Shown here: positions 1-11,953 of the stretch, piece after piece
Layout: the number at the start of each line of letters is the position of its first letter
Numbering within the stretch: position 1 is the stretch's first letter
NCBI GenBank assembly: GCA_032622095.1
Contig: CP136064.1
Coordinates: 272,701,614-272,765,613 of the forward strand
Length of the DNA: 64,000 nt
DNA from: Siphonodentalium dalli
Lineage: Eukaryota > Mollusca > Scaphopoda > Gadilida > Siphonodentaliidae
Direction of reading: 5' to 3'
Translations under genes and position numbers: made by a program
Notes under the pieces: generated by a model
Database searches by the model: none
Told to the model about the DNA's origin: nothing
Seen by the model: only the letters and a program-made list of their open reading frames with translations

Positions 1-553
1 TATTAAAAGCTGTCCCTCTGCATGCTTGCCCACTTCCAACAGTTCAGATGCCGCTTATGGTGTGCACTCATTGCCTTTTGGCCTCTTGGTGCAGGATTGA
101 CTCGATTATGGACATTTTATACAGCTCCAGAGGGGCTTTGCGCACATTTTGATCATTTGACCATTTTAATTAAAAAAAAAATTAAATTAAATTTAAAACA
201 AACAAATGTTAATTAAAATTAAATGTTAATTAAAATTAAAATTTTAATTCTTTTTAGATTCAACTCCTTACTCAATTTAACATAATTTTTTTAATAATAT
301 TTTTACTTATTTTTAAATCAAATTTTTTAAAAACCTAACGCTGTTATACCACACGAATCACCACACCCCTTCTTTAATTGAAATAGGTCCATGGTTATTG
401 GAGAACAGTAGCGAACAGACAAACAGACATACAGATAGACAGCTCTTATACCCTTTAATATATATATAGATATACCTGTAAATACACATACAAAATTCTT
501 GCAGAAATGTATTACAAACAAAGTTATTGAACAGAGCGTGAAACTCGTGTTGA
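1..553. other. AT-rich stretch, nothing recognised
   Basis: No gene is supported here. From 160 to 330 the sequence is a low-complexity run of A/T with repeated aattaaaatt words. The short open frames lack any recognisable motif. The LINE open frame begins at 554, directly after a TGA at 551, so the LINE insertion point lies somewhere near the end of this stretch. Confidence 0.6.
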
Positions 554-976
554 GAGAATATTACAAGTGGCAAGTGGGATGTAGAAGGATATCATTTCTG
601 GCGTAAAGATCGAACCGCTAAGGGTGGTGGCATTGTTGCATATTTAAGATCTGACATACCTGGTGGTCGAAAACCTAATCTTGAATTTAAAGACATAGAA
701 TCCATCATGGTTGAGGTTCAAGTTAACAGAGCAAAATGGCTCTTATCAGGATTATACCGACCACCATGTATGTCAAACAAGACTTTTGAAAATGATTTCA
801 AATTAATATGTGACAAACACACCACAAAATATGACAACCTTTTATATATTGGTGACCTTAACATAGATATGTTAAACTCATCCAAATGCACTAATTTTTC
901 CGCACTTTTAAAGGTTTTATCTCTGAAAAATATTGTTTACAAATATTGTTTACAAAAAACGCAAATCCAACCTTAA
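554..976 (+). pseudogene. LINE endonuclease domain, N-terminally truncated
   Basis: The frame is open from 554 although the first ATG is at 707. Upstream of that ATG it reads a WRKDR...GGG segment typical of the middle of LINE endonucleases (about 596-630), and downstream it has GLYRPP (about 752-769) and GDLNIDML (about 851-874), which carries the catalytic aspartate and asparagine of the fold. In the retroelement this domain nicks target DNA to start target-primed reverse transcription. The N-terminal third, with the first metal-binding residues, is absent. The frame closes at 976 because of an indel in a duplicated tattgtttac motif (931-955), and the protein continues in the next frame from about 946. 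Confidence 0.85.
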
Positions 977-3264
977 ATGATGTCATGCTGACAAACAAAG
1001 CAAATTTATGCTTCCATCATCTAAACTTCTGTACGGGAATAAGTGATGTACATAACTTAATCTCCTTTCAACTGAAATCACATGTGGCTTTACCTCGTAA
1101 AGATCCTATAAATTATAGGAGTTTCAAATCTCTAAAAACTGATGCGCTCATTGAGGACATCACGAAGATCCCTTTCCATGCAGCATATGGATTTGATGAT
1201 ATCAATGATATATACTGGATGCATGAAAGGCTTCTTCTTGATGTCATTGATGAGCACATCCCTGTTAAAACATGGCGGCCACATAAAAACCCGGCCCCGT
1301 TTATGAATAAGGTTTTGAGAAAAGCTATCTATAAGAAAAGATTCTTACAGAAACGCTATTTTAAATACAGATCACATACAAATTGGGAACTTTACCGTAA
1401 ACAAAGAAATCTGGTCACACGTATCAAGAAGGAAAGCATCCAGTCGTATTTTAATGACAATTGTTCAGATGGCCCAAAATCTGCTGATTTTTGGCCAACT
1501 GTCAAACCATTTCTGACAAATAAGGGCTTTAAAGCCAAAACAAGTACATTATTACTGGAAAATGGTGAGTTAATTACTGACCAACAATCTGTCTGTGAAA
1601 TTTTCAACTCATTTTTTATTGACGTTGCATCAAATATACCCATGAACCATCCTGTAAATAAGGAGCATCCAAGCATCGTCAAAATCAAAGAGAACTGTAT
1701 TTCGCCGGAGATCTTTAGCCTGAAACCAATCTCTGAAGAGTTCTTCTCCAAAGAGATATGTAAGCCAAACTCAAAAAAGGCTACTGGCATTGATGGTATA
1801 TCAGCAAAAATGCTGAAAATATGTAACTCAGCAATCCACGTGCCTTTGAGTAATCTTTTTAACCACTCTCTGTCTGTCGTTGCTTTCCCGGATAGCCTTA
1901 AAGTTGCTCAAGTGACACCTATACACAAGAAAAATGATATTTTGAGCAAGGAAAACTACAGGCCTGTTAGTATTTTACCTACTATATCAAAATTATTTGA
2001 GAAAGCGATAAATTCACAGCTACAAATGCATTTTGAATCTATTTTTAACCCCGCTCTCTCAGCTTTTAGGAAGCATCATGGATGCAGTGATGTAATGTTA
2101 AGTACCATTGAAGACTGGCGCAGGGCACTTGACAAGCATGAAAGTGTTGCCGCTGTAATGATGGACCTTGCAAAGGCTTTTGATTGCCTACCTCATGATC
2201 TTATGTTAGAGAAACTACGTGCATATAATCTTTGTGAAAAGTCGGTGTCTTATATGGGGAGCCATCTTTCTGGTCGCAGACAATGCGTTAAACTTGGCTC
2301 CAGTGTGAGTTCATGGAGGTGCATCACCAAGGGTGTACCACAGGTATCCATACTGGGCCCAACCATGTTTAACATCTTTCTGAATGACATTTTCGGCTTT
2401 GTGAAGGACTGCTCCCTTTATAATTATGCAGACGATAACACAATTTCCTTCTCTCACAAGGACCCTGATGTAGTTCGGAGCACTCTGGAATCTGAAAGCC
2501 TTCATCTCATTGAGTGATTCGCACTAAATGGCATGAAGGCAAATCCAGAGAAGTTCCAAGCAATATCAATGGGTCCCAAAAGTAAATCTATAACTGGCAT
2601 AAATGCTTCACATCTTATCCCATGTACCGAGGAAGTGAAATTACTCGGTATAACTCTGGACAGTAAATTGACGTTTAACACTCACATTGATTCGCTATGT
2701 TCAAAGGCATCAAGGCAGCTAAATGTCTTAAAGAGACTTGGACATATGCTGACCCTCTCAGGCAAAAAATGTATCTTCAAATCTTTCATCCTCTCAAATT
2801 TTAATTACTGCCCTCTTACCTGGCATTTCTGCAGTGTGTCCTCTACGGACAGGCTGGAGAAAATTCAGGAGATAGCCTTTCGTTTTATCTATAATGACTA
2901 CACATCTGATTATGACTTTCTCCTAAAGATTGCAAACTGTGAGCATCTACATCTTCAAAGACTCAGACTTATGGCACTCACAGTTTTCAAAATACTAAAG
3001 AAGGACATTAGCCCTCCTTCCTATTTGGACTGCCTGGTAAAAATTAAACATAGTTCATACTCTTTTAGAAATTCTGAGACTCTGGAACTGCCATCACCTG
3101 ATACTACTACTTTCGGTTTAAGCTCATTTAGATTCATGGCACCTAAAGTGTGGAATTCTCTTCCAGAGTCATGCAGAACCGCAGAGACGATGAAAGACTT
3201 TGAATGTATGTTACAAACCTGGAATGGTTTTAAATGTAAATGCAGTGCCTGTAGGATATCCTAA
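946..3264 (+). pseudogene. LINE reverse transcriptase, interrupted by one TGA
   Basis: The first part (946-2517) starts in the end of the endonuclease (NPTLNDVMLTN) and reads into reverse transcriptase. Motifs in order are ENYRPVSILPTISKLFEKAI, the palm motif MMDLAKAFD, KGVPQVSILGP and the catalytic box YADD at about 2427-2438. TGA at 2515-2517 stands where a tryptophan is usual before the FALNGMKANPEKFQ stretch, and the same frame continues to 3264 with the thumb and a C-terminal WNSLPESCR motif. The change is a plain TGG-to-TGA type substitution, inferred from family consensus. Displayed starts at 946 and 2533 are not real initiation sites. It copies element RNA into DNA at the nicked target. 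Confidence 0.9.
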
Positions 3265-3810
3265 TTATATGCATATGTTTTGTATTTTAATCCGCACTCT
3301 TTGGTCAGGTATCTCTGAATGGAACAAAACGTGTTATCCAGGAATGAAATATGGACTCGTTGTGCACATTACTGTGCCATATATGAATATACAAATTTGT
3401 GTCTTACGCTTTTGATCCAGTCAGGGCTACCTGTCCTCAGGGATTTTACTCGTCTTTTACAAAGTTTTAGCTAATATACATGTAATTTATTTTTCAGATA
3501 GGTTGTGTTTTATTCACGTTACTGTTTATGTACATATTCATTGTTTTACAAGTCAGTTAAGAGCTTAATGCTCATGTTTGTAATTTAAAATGCCTGACTT
3601 TATAAATAAAGCTTTTGAACTTTGAACATGAACTTGTGAAGTTAACATTAAAAAGCGACACATATCACAGGCCTAGATGCTGTCGCCATTAACACAGGCA
3701 AATGTTGTCATGCGTGCGCCCTTGACAGATTGCGATGGAGTCGTTTCAATATGCCGCGATTGGCTGAACAGTCTCACGGAAGCTGCATGCAGACCAAGCT
3801 ATGGAGGATC

Positions 3811-3918
3811 TACAATTCGTCCCCAGTTTATAGCGGAATTTACAAAACGAGTCCGGACTGAGACCTAATTTACTGGACGAGTTTTGTAAATTCCGCTATA
3901 AACTGGGGACGAGTTGTA
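3811..3918. repeat. Short inverted-repeat (palindromic) element
   Basis: Arms 3811-3853 and 3875-3918 are near-perfect reverse complements, about 43 bases each, around a 21-base loop. They carry the block CCCCAGTTTATAGCGGAATT. A related, half-deleted copy lies at 5857-5930. This could be a minimal MITE or a foldback repeat. I see no clear target duplication. Confidence 0.8.
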
Positions 3919-3974
3919 ACTTGTATTTATTACACGATTAAATACCTCAATAAAACATACTTAAATCAACAAAA

Positions 3975-4691
3975 CGTCGCATCAGTGCTATAATGTCGTA
4001 ACCCACATTTTCAACTTTCCGAGAAAATGAAGGTTGAAGTTTTCAGACAACATTTCTCCTCATGTTGACAAAGCATGACGTATTGTTGTATTTATCCAAA
4101 TGAAAACTGACATTAGCTGTCCATTGAACCACATATTTGTTCTGTTTACTCCTCGTCTTCTTTTAAAAAGAAATAACTTGTTTGGAGATACGACCTTTTG
4201 AGTACGCCAACGACGATTGGTTTTCATGCTATAATGAAGTTGTGCTAATAAATACAGATTAAGCTAAATATGGTGGCAAACGCATGTGTCTGTGAACTAA
4301 AAAGTGCCTAATCTACATTACGAATATTCACTCATGTGCATCATCATACAGAAATGTGTGGAACAATTACAAAATTTAAATAACCAAATGATCACGTGAC
4401 TAACATGGAGATACGACCATATAGCACACATTTGAGAATTTACAAACACAAAACAGAAGTCACGTGGACAACCTGAAGCATTCGATTGGCTGCTGTTGGA
4501 CATACGACCTTATAGCACGAATAATTGTGAATATCGCTGGAGATACGACATTTGTGTCACTGGTTTGTGAGAATATTTGCCATCCAATGCAAAAACAGTT
4601 TGGCCCATCGGATTGGATTTTTGCTCGCGATTCCAATGATATCAAATACTCATTTCCCGCCAAGTTACGACCTTATAGCACTTATGCGACG
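3975..4691. mobile_element. TIR element with repeated TACGACC motif
   Basis: The ends 3975-4002 and 4664-4691 are inverted repeats of 28 bases with 3 mismatches (cgtcgcat.agtgctataa.gtcgtaac). The interior has no coding frame of note. It holds further partial copies of the end motif TACGACCNTATAGCAC at 4412 and 4503 and decayed ones at 4189 and 4544. It looks like a non-autonomous DNA element or a foldback element whose end sequence was multiplied inside. Superfamily is unknown and no target duplication was identified. Confidence 0.65.
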
Positions 4692-4948
4692 AAATGGGTG
4701 TGACACTCACCTGGTTTTATATAACAACTGCGATAACTTTTCACATAACATATGCCTTGTTATAAATAAAGACTCTTTGGTGAAATTAATGGCGTATATT
4801 TAATGAAATGTTTTTTTCAAACACTTCATTCATTAGAGTTTGTTGAAAAAATATTTGAAGTCATATTGTTTTGAGACGTAGCGTACGGAATGTAAAGAAG
4901 ACAATATTTCCTGTTTTGCAATGCACAGAAAGTTGCATATCGCAATTT

Positions 4949-5985
4949 ATTACATGATCCTACCCTTATTCCATTCAATAAACCCATTCTATAAATTATG
5001 ATATTAAAGGTACGGGAGGTCTTGGCGGTGGGTATCCTGTGAAAATATTTTCACCCGTCATAAACCGCCACAAACAGAAAGAATATTAAAATGTAGACAG
5101 ACTTTGTTCGTATACAAATCAGAAATATCACGTAAACTTTATGATATTGTCACATGTTTGACCACTGTTATGTAAACAAAAGCATAATAAAATTACTTTC
5201 CTGGTGTTTGTTTATATTATGATGGTAAACATAAAGAGCGTTCTTTGTTGCTGCATTCCTTATATGGAACTAATAAAGAGCGTTTATATAATTTGTGTGT
5301 GATTAGCCAGTGGCACTGTGCTGTCTTCTGTAACACAATCAGGCTCGTGCTTATGTAAAATATAGTAAGTCTTTATAATAGCATGCTGTTTACGCGATGG
5401 TCATGGTATATATGCACGAAACTTTATGCGTTTTAATGTTTTTCTGTTTACGATGATTGGAACAAATATGAATATTTTCGACAACTAAGGCCTCCTGTGC
5501 CTTTAAACGTTCGTTTAATAACAGGAAATAGTGCCAGGTGACCTTTGACTTCCGGTTTGTCGTGTGTTTACAATCCGTAAGATATACGTGTCTCAAAATG
5601 CTACGGCTTCCAATATTTGTCCAACAAACAAACATGAATGAAGAGTTTGAAATTATGTCGTTAAATATACACCATTAAATACGCCAATGAGTCTTTATGT
5701 ATCTGTGACTATTTCCTTTACTCGGAGAAACAACGCATAATTACTTGAAACGTCATCGCATGCCTTGTAGATGCCGGTGTTAGTTTCGCGTCCAATTTGT
5801 TAATTTAAAGATGTTTTGTCGAGATTTTGGATCATGTAATACATAGAGCCTTTAACTCGTCCCCAGGCTCGGTCCAGACATAATTTACTGGACTGTTTTG
5901 TAAATGCCGCTCTAAACTGGGGACTCGTTGATACTCTATTTATAGAATAGGTTTACTGAATGGAATAAGGGTAGGATCATGTAAT
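4949..5985. mobile_element. Non-autonomous DNA element with 47-bp TIRs
   Basis: The ends 4949-4995 and 5939-5985 are inverted repeats of 47 bases with about two mismatches, beginning ATTACATGATCCTACCCTTA. The total length is 1037 bp and I see no transposase. It contains a partial copy (5857-5930) of the inverted repeat found at 3811-3918, so one was inserted in the other or both share a module. Confidence 0.75.
5857..5930. repeat. Partial copy of the 3811-3918 inverted repeat
   Basis: Reads ctcgtccccag, then a shortened left arm, then the shared centre taatttactgga and a right arm ending aactggggactcgtt. Most of the left arm is deleted compared with the first copy, so only the outer 11 bases still pair. 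Confidence 0.7.
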
Positions 5986-7131
5986 CAAACGGACTCTTGG
6001 TCTAGCTTCAGTTAGACTGGCTAACAGATTAATAATATACGCAGGAGAAACATCTGGTTTCACACATATGCTCAAATAAAGTTCATTAACCGGAAGTGTA
6101 TCACAAGGCCCATCTTCGATCATGAGTGCAAATTTTCTGAAAATACAACTGTAGTTAATTTCTCCGGGAAAATGGAGACATAACATATAGTACCGATAAG
6201 AACGTTACTTTTCATAATACGAAGTGTCATGTTCCGGTGCACTGTTTACCGCTTCATATTTACATCGGTATTTCGGTGAGGTGTCCGCTGAACTGACGTT
6301 AGCAAGGCTGCTTGCATCCCCTCTGCTACGAGTCGTGTGCACACACGGGGATGCAGTCACCATGTTGTCAAATACATTTTTCAAAGCCACCTTCTTGTTG
6401 TCAAATCTAACAATCAGCGAATATTTTAGAATTATCTCCCTTTGACTGTATATGCATGGTAGCAGTACCAGGCTGGTTTTGACAAGATGTATCTGACTCA
6501 CGGAGTCATACTTTAAGTCTCTTTATCCTCTGGTTGGTTCATTTGCAGTCGTCAGCTCAATTTGAGCATAACGTGGTATATAATTGTATATGACACACAC
6601 CTGAAGAAGTGCATATAACAATGTACAGCATATGCGCATGTCAAATTGAAATTCATATTATTGAGCCAGTAAATGGGAGGCTTTTGGTAAATTGGAAATA
6701 TGATTCCAGGTATCAGAAGATAGTCTTATTATTGCCCTGGTAAGACAAAACTACTGTAATATAATATAAGAGATTGATATCATCTGGAAAAGCGAATAAC
6801 TTTACGGTTGTGGTATCATTTAAGCAAAATTCATGTATTTTATTTTGTATCCAGTAGTATCTCTAATAACATTACTTGTCATATATATAATGGTACTTGT
6901 CCAAATTCAAGTAAATTCAAGTAAACTTAGAATTGAAACTTCCATTTGTAACATTTAAGTAGAATCCGTATATTGTACATCCAACAACATTGTCTCTATT
7001 GACGACGCATGTCAGGAATAATTATCAATCTAACAAGCGCATCTGGCCACACATTCACATCCCAAATACTATTGAGATGTAGTTTTATTTCTGCACTACT
7101 GTGACACAGAGGCTGGTGTCATTTCTGAAAA
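5986..7131. other. No supported gene
   Basis: Open frames at 5977-6186 (minus), 6205-6501 (minus) and 6224-6445 (plus) overlap one another and show no known motif. I see no splice-site-bounded exon I would defend. The rest is ordinary AT-rich sequence. Confidence 0.5.
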
Positions 7132-8534
7132 ACTTACAACTGTAGCTTCCGCTAGATAACTCCGTGCGATAACTCCGTAATGAAACATTGGGCCGTGAGA
7201 TGCCTACATTCGCTAGAGATTTCGCGTTCCTATTGCAATTAGTTTCTGAGTATGTCCGCATAAACGGAAAACTACCCCAATAGAAAAACAATATACTTCC
7301 CAGGTTACACCATGGAAGTATAATTGTATGATGCAGGGAAATATATGCAGGAAAATATTAGTTTCAGGGGTAATAACGATGTGGGTGGAAAAAATTGGTC
7401 GTAAAAATAGCACACACTGTAAATCTTTTGGATCAAGGGGTGGATGGGTCCCAAACATGGTCAAAGGCAAAACAAATATATTTGAAAATGTTTTTCGACA
7501 CTCCCATGTTATATGTGTATATATCGTACTCCCGCGAAAGTAAGATATATTTTGGGTAAAATATCCGATCTGTTCGATCATCCAGGAACATGCTGCAGTG
7601 ACTTGAATTAATACCACATAAGAGATGATCCCATATGTGCGTGTGAGACACATGAATGATAGAAACACATGAAAATATACTTCTTTATTGTCCATTCTTC
7701 CAGTCTATGCATACTGCTTGTTTTAGAGAGTTACCGTTGGCGACATCAGTATTAGTCAAGTGATATGCCACTGAAATGTTCTGATTCACCATCCATTTGT
7801 GCTAACTGCGAGATCCGTATTGCCGTGCAGACATGTATAGCTGCCACTTTGCACTTCAAAATTTTATTCGCATACAATCATGGATGGTGACATTTACACA
7901 CATGTGACTCTCCACGAATATTACTTCATCCCAATTTTAGACGTGTCTCCCATAGAACATATTCTTAATCAGATACTCCTCTTTCTCTCCTCCTCCTCTC
8001 TTTCTCTTTATCTTTTATATCTTTCTCATTATCACTATCATGCCTTCATCCGCGATTCTTTTTCTTGACGATTACATTTGCTTCCCCTGTATGGTAACCA
8101 TGTACAGAGGTGCATTTTGTCTGAGTGTTTTGTCTCCCTTATTGTCTACGTTTGTATTATGACCCAAACACTCACAACGAGAGGGGGTGGGACTTTTAAA
8201 AGCAAGTTATGCTAGTGTGCATAAGGCCGGATAAGCACTTATCAGTTGATTGACTAAAATAAGTATGCATTATGTTAATATATGTTATCACCTACCCGCC
8301 AACTCCCCACACAAATTCAAATTTTGGATTTCAAATTTCAATCAATCGGCACACTCTGCAGCCAGCATTTATTGGAGAAATGTTTTTAAAAATTACTGGC
8401 ATGATTAGAATCTCCTGGAATTTAAGCGATTTTTCTATGATAAACATGGCCGCCAGCAGCCATCTTGTATTTTATTCTTTGCTTGACTAAATCCTTTGCA
8501 TGACCCTAAATACCACATCCCTCATCTGATCACC
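7132..8534. repeat. 1403-bp tandem unit, copy 1
   Basis: The first of two head-to-tail copies with a fixed offset of 1403. All four open frames inside translate identically in both copies and I found no difference where I compared bases. The unit includes a pyrimidine-rich run (7978-8025) and a minus-strand 160-residue frame (7213-7695) of no recognised family. Part of it (about 7325-8310) matches, with divergence, the third intron of the minus-strand gene at 31064-32845. Confidence 0.9.
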
Positions 8535-9937
8535 ACTTACAACTGTAGCTTCCGCTAGATAACTCCGTGCGATAACTCCGTAATGAAACATTGGGCCGTG
8601 AGATGCCTACATTCGCTAGAGATTTCGCGTTCCTATTGCAATTAGTTTCTGAGTATGTCCGCATAAACGGAAAACTACCCCAATAGAAAAACAATATACT
8701 TCCCAGGTTACACCATGGAAGTATAATTGTATGATGCAGGGAAATATATGCAGGAAAATATTAGTTTCAGGGGTAATAACGATGTGGGTGGAAAAAATTG
8801 GTCGTAAAAATAGCACACACTGTAAATCTTTTGGATCAAGGGGTGGATGGGTCCCAAACATGGTCAAAGGCAAAACAAATATATTTGAAAATGTTTTTCG
8901 ACACTCCCATGTTATATGTGTATATATCGTACTCCCGCGAAAGTAAGATATATTTTGGGTAAAATATCCGATCTGTTCGATCATCCAGGAACATGCTGCA
9001 GTGACTTGAATTAATACCACATAAGAGATGATCCCATATGTGCGTGTGAGACACATGAATGATAGAAACACATGAAAATATACTTCTTTATTGTCCATTC
9101 TTCCAGTCTATGCATACTGCTTGTTTTAGAGAGTTACCGTTGGCGACATCAGTATTAGTCAAGTGATATGCCACTGAAATGTTCTGATTCACCATCCATT
9201 TGTGCTAACTGCGAGATCCGTATTGCCGTGCAGACATGTATAGCTGCCACTTTGCACTTCAAAATTTTATTCGCATACAATCATGGATGGTGACATTTAC
9301 ACACATGTGACTCTCCACGAATATTACTTCATCCCAATTTTAGACGTGTCTCCCATAGAACATATTCTTAATCAGATACTCCTCTTTCTCTCCTCCTCCT
9401 CTCTTTCTCTTTATCTTTTATATCTTTCTCATTATCACTATCATGCCTTCATCCGCGATTCTTTTTCTTGACGATTACATTTGCTTCCCCTGTATGGTAA
9501 CCATGTACAGAGGTGCATTTTGTCTGAGTGTTTTGTCTCCCTTATTGTCTACGTTTGTATTATGACCCAAACACTCACAACGAGAGGGGGTGGGACTTTT
9601 AAAAGCAAGTTATGCTAGTGTGCATAAGGCCGGATAAGCACTTATCAGTTGATTGACTAAAATAAGTATGCATTATGTTAATATATGTTATCACCTACCC
9701 GCCAACTCCCCACACAAATTCAAATTTTGGATTTCAAATTTCAATCAATCGGCACACTCTGCAGCCAGCATTTATTGGAGAAATGTTTTTAAAAATTACT
9801 GGCATGATTAGAATCTCCTGGAATTTAAGCGATTTTTCTATGATAAACATGGCCGCCAGCAGCCATCTTGTATTTTATTCTTTGCTTGACTAAATCCTTT
9901 GCATGACCCTAAATACCACATCCCTCATCTGATCACC
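8535..9937. repeat. 1403-bp tandem unit, copy 2
   Basis: The second copy. It is joined to copy 1 at acc|actt, and copy 2 ends at the same gatcacc before running into unrelated sequence (ggggtgacatc). The near-identity points to a very recent duplication, or to an assembly error that collapsed or expanded one haplotype. Confidence 0.9.
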
Positions 9938-10245
9938 ACCGGGGTGACATCTAGATGGGGACCTAGCACCGTCAATATTCAGAATGATGCAGATTTTCAA
10001 CAGTTGAAAGTTTGGCTGTATAATTCATATCAACATTTGTTGACTGGGACCGATATATGAAGGTGAATCTTCAAAGAAATAACAGACTTTTTGTTTGCTT
10101 CAGCGGGTAGAGACATTACGAAGAAGAGTTGTCGGATATTTCGCGATCGGAAATATAAGCATTGGCGCTGTATAATATAATTATAAACCTACAGTGAGAT
10201 TGATATTTTTATATTTAAATATAACTAATCATTCGGTGGACGATG

Positions 10246-10525
10246 GCCGTTATTTCGTTATGGTTACATATTTAAATATTCAGTTCTTAAAACCTAAATA
10301 TAACGAAATACCGACAATTATATGCAGCGAATGATATATAACTCGGTGAATGATGGCCGTTATTTCGTTATATTTTCATATTTATCTATTCAGCTCTTTA
10401 AATGTGTAAATATAATGAAATAACGGGCACCGTGACATGCACCTAACGGTGCGTGATGACCGTTATTTCGTTATATTTACACATTTAAATATTTAGTAAA
10501 TTGGGTAAATATAACGAAATAACGG
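10246..10525. repeat. Three hairpin repeats of a TTATTTCGTTATATT arm
   Basis: Hairpins at 10246-10314, 10356-10428 and 10460-10525 each have a left arm like CCGTTATTTCGTTATATTTAC and its reverse complement 25-30 bases later. The second and third are followed by gggca.cgtgacat. The spacing of 104-110 bases makes this a small tandem array of palindromes. Purpose unknown. Confidence 0.8.
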
Positions 10526-10657
10526 GCATCGTGACATAATTATTGAAAGTGACAAACATATTTATTTAACTATTCATGTCGTTCTAGTATTACCAGTTAT
10601 TTCGTTCAGATTAGGATAACATCATTGCCCTTTATATTGAACCTATTCAAATAAAGG

Positions 10658-11318
10658 CAGGGGTGGCACCAGAAAATCCCCGACAGGGGAGCTGTGCTCC
10701 CCGACAGGGGGGCTACACTAAATTACACCATATTGCCTGTTGGTATGTGAAATGAGCATTTTCAAGAGAGGGTTGATAAATACCCACATCTGCCTACTAG
10801 GTCGGCAATAATATTCCATGTAACACCTAAATTAGCAGATGAGATAACTCGAAGATTAAAACCCATGAATTGTTGTGAAAATTCCTATATTCTAGGGAGG
10901 CCACTTGTCTTCTGTGCCAGTTCTAATTTCTAATTTCATTAGTTGCAAGTTCCAGCATGGTGTTTCACTGTCGGGGATATAGCAATCATGTGGTAGCGAG
11001 CAATGATAAAGCACACATGTTTCAATAGATTTTCATTACCACTAAAACGCTGATGGTGTAACAATACAGGGGAATACCCCCGGATTTAATGGGAACATGA
11101 GCCATGAATATCTTGTGTGGGATATATTCCGCTGTATGTTCTCTCTCTGACACTTTCCCACACTGACAGTCTGTACATGATTACTTCATCTTATGCACAC
11201 AGCCGACTTACAAATAGAAAATCCCCGACAAATCCTCCCCGACGAGGGGGCTAGAGCTCCCCGACAAGGGGGTATGTAGCCCCCCCCCCCCCCGTGCCCC
11301 CCACTGGCGCCACCCCTG
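10658..11318. mobile_element. Non-autonomous hAT element (MITE)
   Basis: The ends are CAGGGGTGGCACCAG and CTGGCGCCACCCCTG, 15-bp TIRs with one mismatch and the CAGGG start typical of hAT transposons. They are flanked by the identical 8-bp direct repeat AATAAAGG (10650-10657 and 11319-11326), which is the hAT target-duplication length. The 661-bp interior has no transposase. Repeated CTCCCCGACA.GGGG blocks lie just inside both ends, and a run of 13-14 C begins at 11280. Confidence 0.9.
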
Positions 11319-11502
11319 AATAAAGGTACCGGAATATTTGTGCTTATATAACTATCTTGCCACTTGTGTTCAATAAAAACATGTTGTTCTCAGGCGGCAG
11401 TCAGGTAATGAAGATGAAGGCGGGATAACTCTACAGTTCTTATACTTCTATATTACTAGTTGAGTTATCTATCGTATTTCACGTTTTAAAGGTTACAGTG
11501 TT

Positions 11503-11953
11503 GGTTACACTGGCGTAAATGTTTTCCATAGGCCTCAGTGCTAACGTTTTAGCATATAGTGTTGGCAATATAAATGTTGGGTCCAAAATTTTCTTTAAAT
11601 CTGAAAAATTGACATTTTGGGAAACTTTTTACACAAAAAAATCATGTCTGTCTAGCAGGGAATTCGCCTTTAAATCTTATGTTTTCGTAACTAGTGTCAG
11701 AACCGAATAAAAAAATACAGTCATATTTTAGACCACACCAAAAAATTCAAACTTCACTACAAAGGGTTAATTCCTGTGCCAATGGTTATTTTACCTATGG
11801 GAAATCATAGGGAAGAGGTGTGATGATTTTTTTATGTGAAAAGCACACAAGGCTATTGACCAATCAGGGCCCAGTGTCTATTTTATTCTCTCCTATATAT
11901 TCCTCCCGCATCCGCTAGAGGTCTCTCGGAACCTTATTTACACCAGTGTAACC
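11503..11953 (+). mobile_element. A block 1 (MITE-like, 451 bp)
   Basis: Starts GGTTACACTGGCGTAAATG and ends ATTTACACCAGTGTAACC, forming TIRs of about 18 bases. It is preceded by a stray GGTTACAGTGTT (11491-11502) that resembles its own start. Confidence 0.85.

Larger units (their letters stand above)
554..3627 (+). mobile_element. 5'-truncated non-LTR retrotransposon (Jockey/CR1 group)
   Basis: The element carries the second half of an apurinic-like endonuclease, a full reverse transcriptase and the usual C-terminal region. A 3' UTR follows with AATAAA at 3605-3610 and two TTTGAAC units at 3614-3627, a short-repeat 3' end of the kind seen in CR1-like elements. The 5' end is missing: the open frame starts inside the endonuclease. 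The element has one frameshift near 950 and one in-frame TGA at 2515-2517, so it is dead as it stands but young enough to keep long frames. The clade assignment is from motif style only. A search with the 946-3264 translation against classified LINEs would settle it. Confidence 0.9.

Noticed and set aside
6205-6501. Overlapping open frames on both strands (98 and 73 residues)
   Set aside because: No motif, splice-site or homology signal, and frames of this size are expected by chance in a 64-kb window.
7213-7695. A 160-residue minus-strand frame, repeated identically at 8616-9098
   Set aside because: Identity only reflects the recent tandem duplication. In the diverged copy at 31107-31373 the frame is broken, and it has no recognisable motif.
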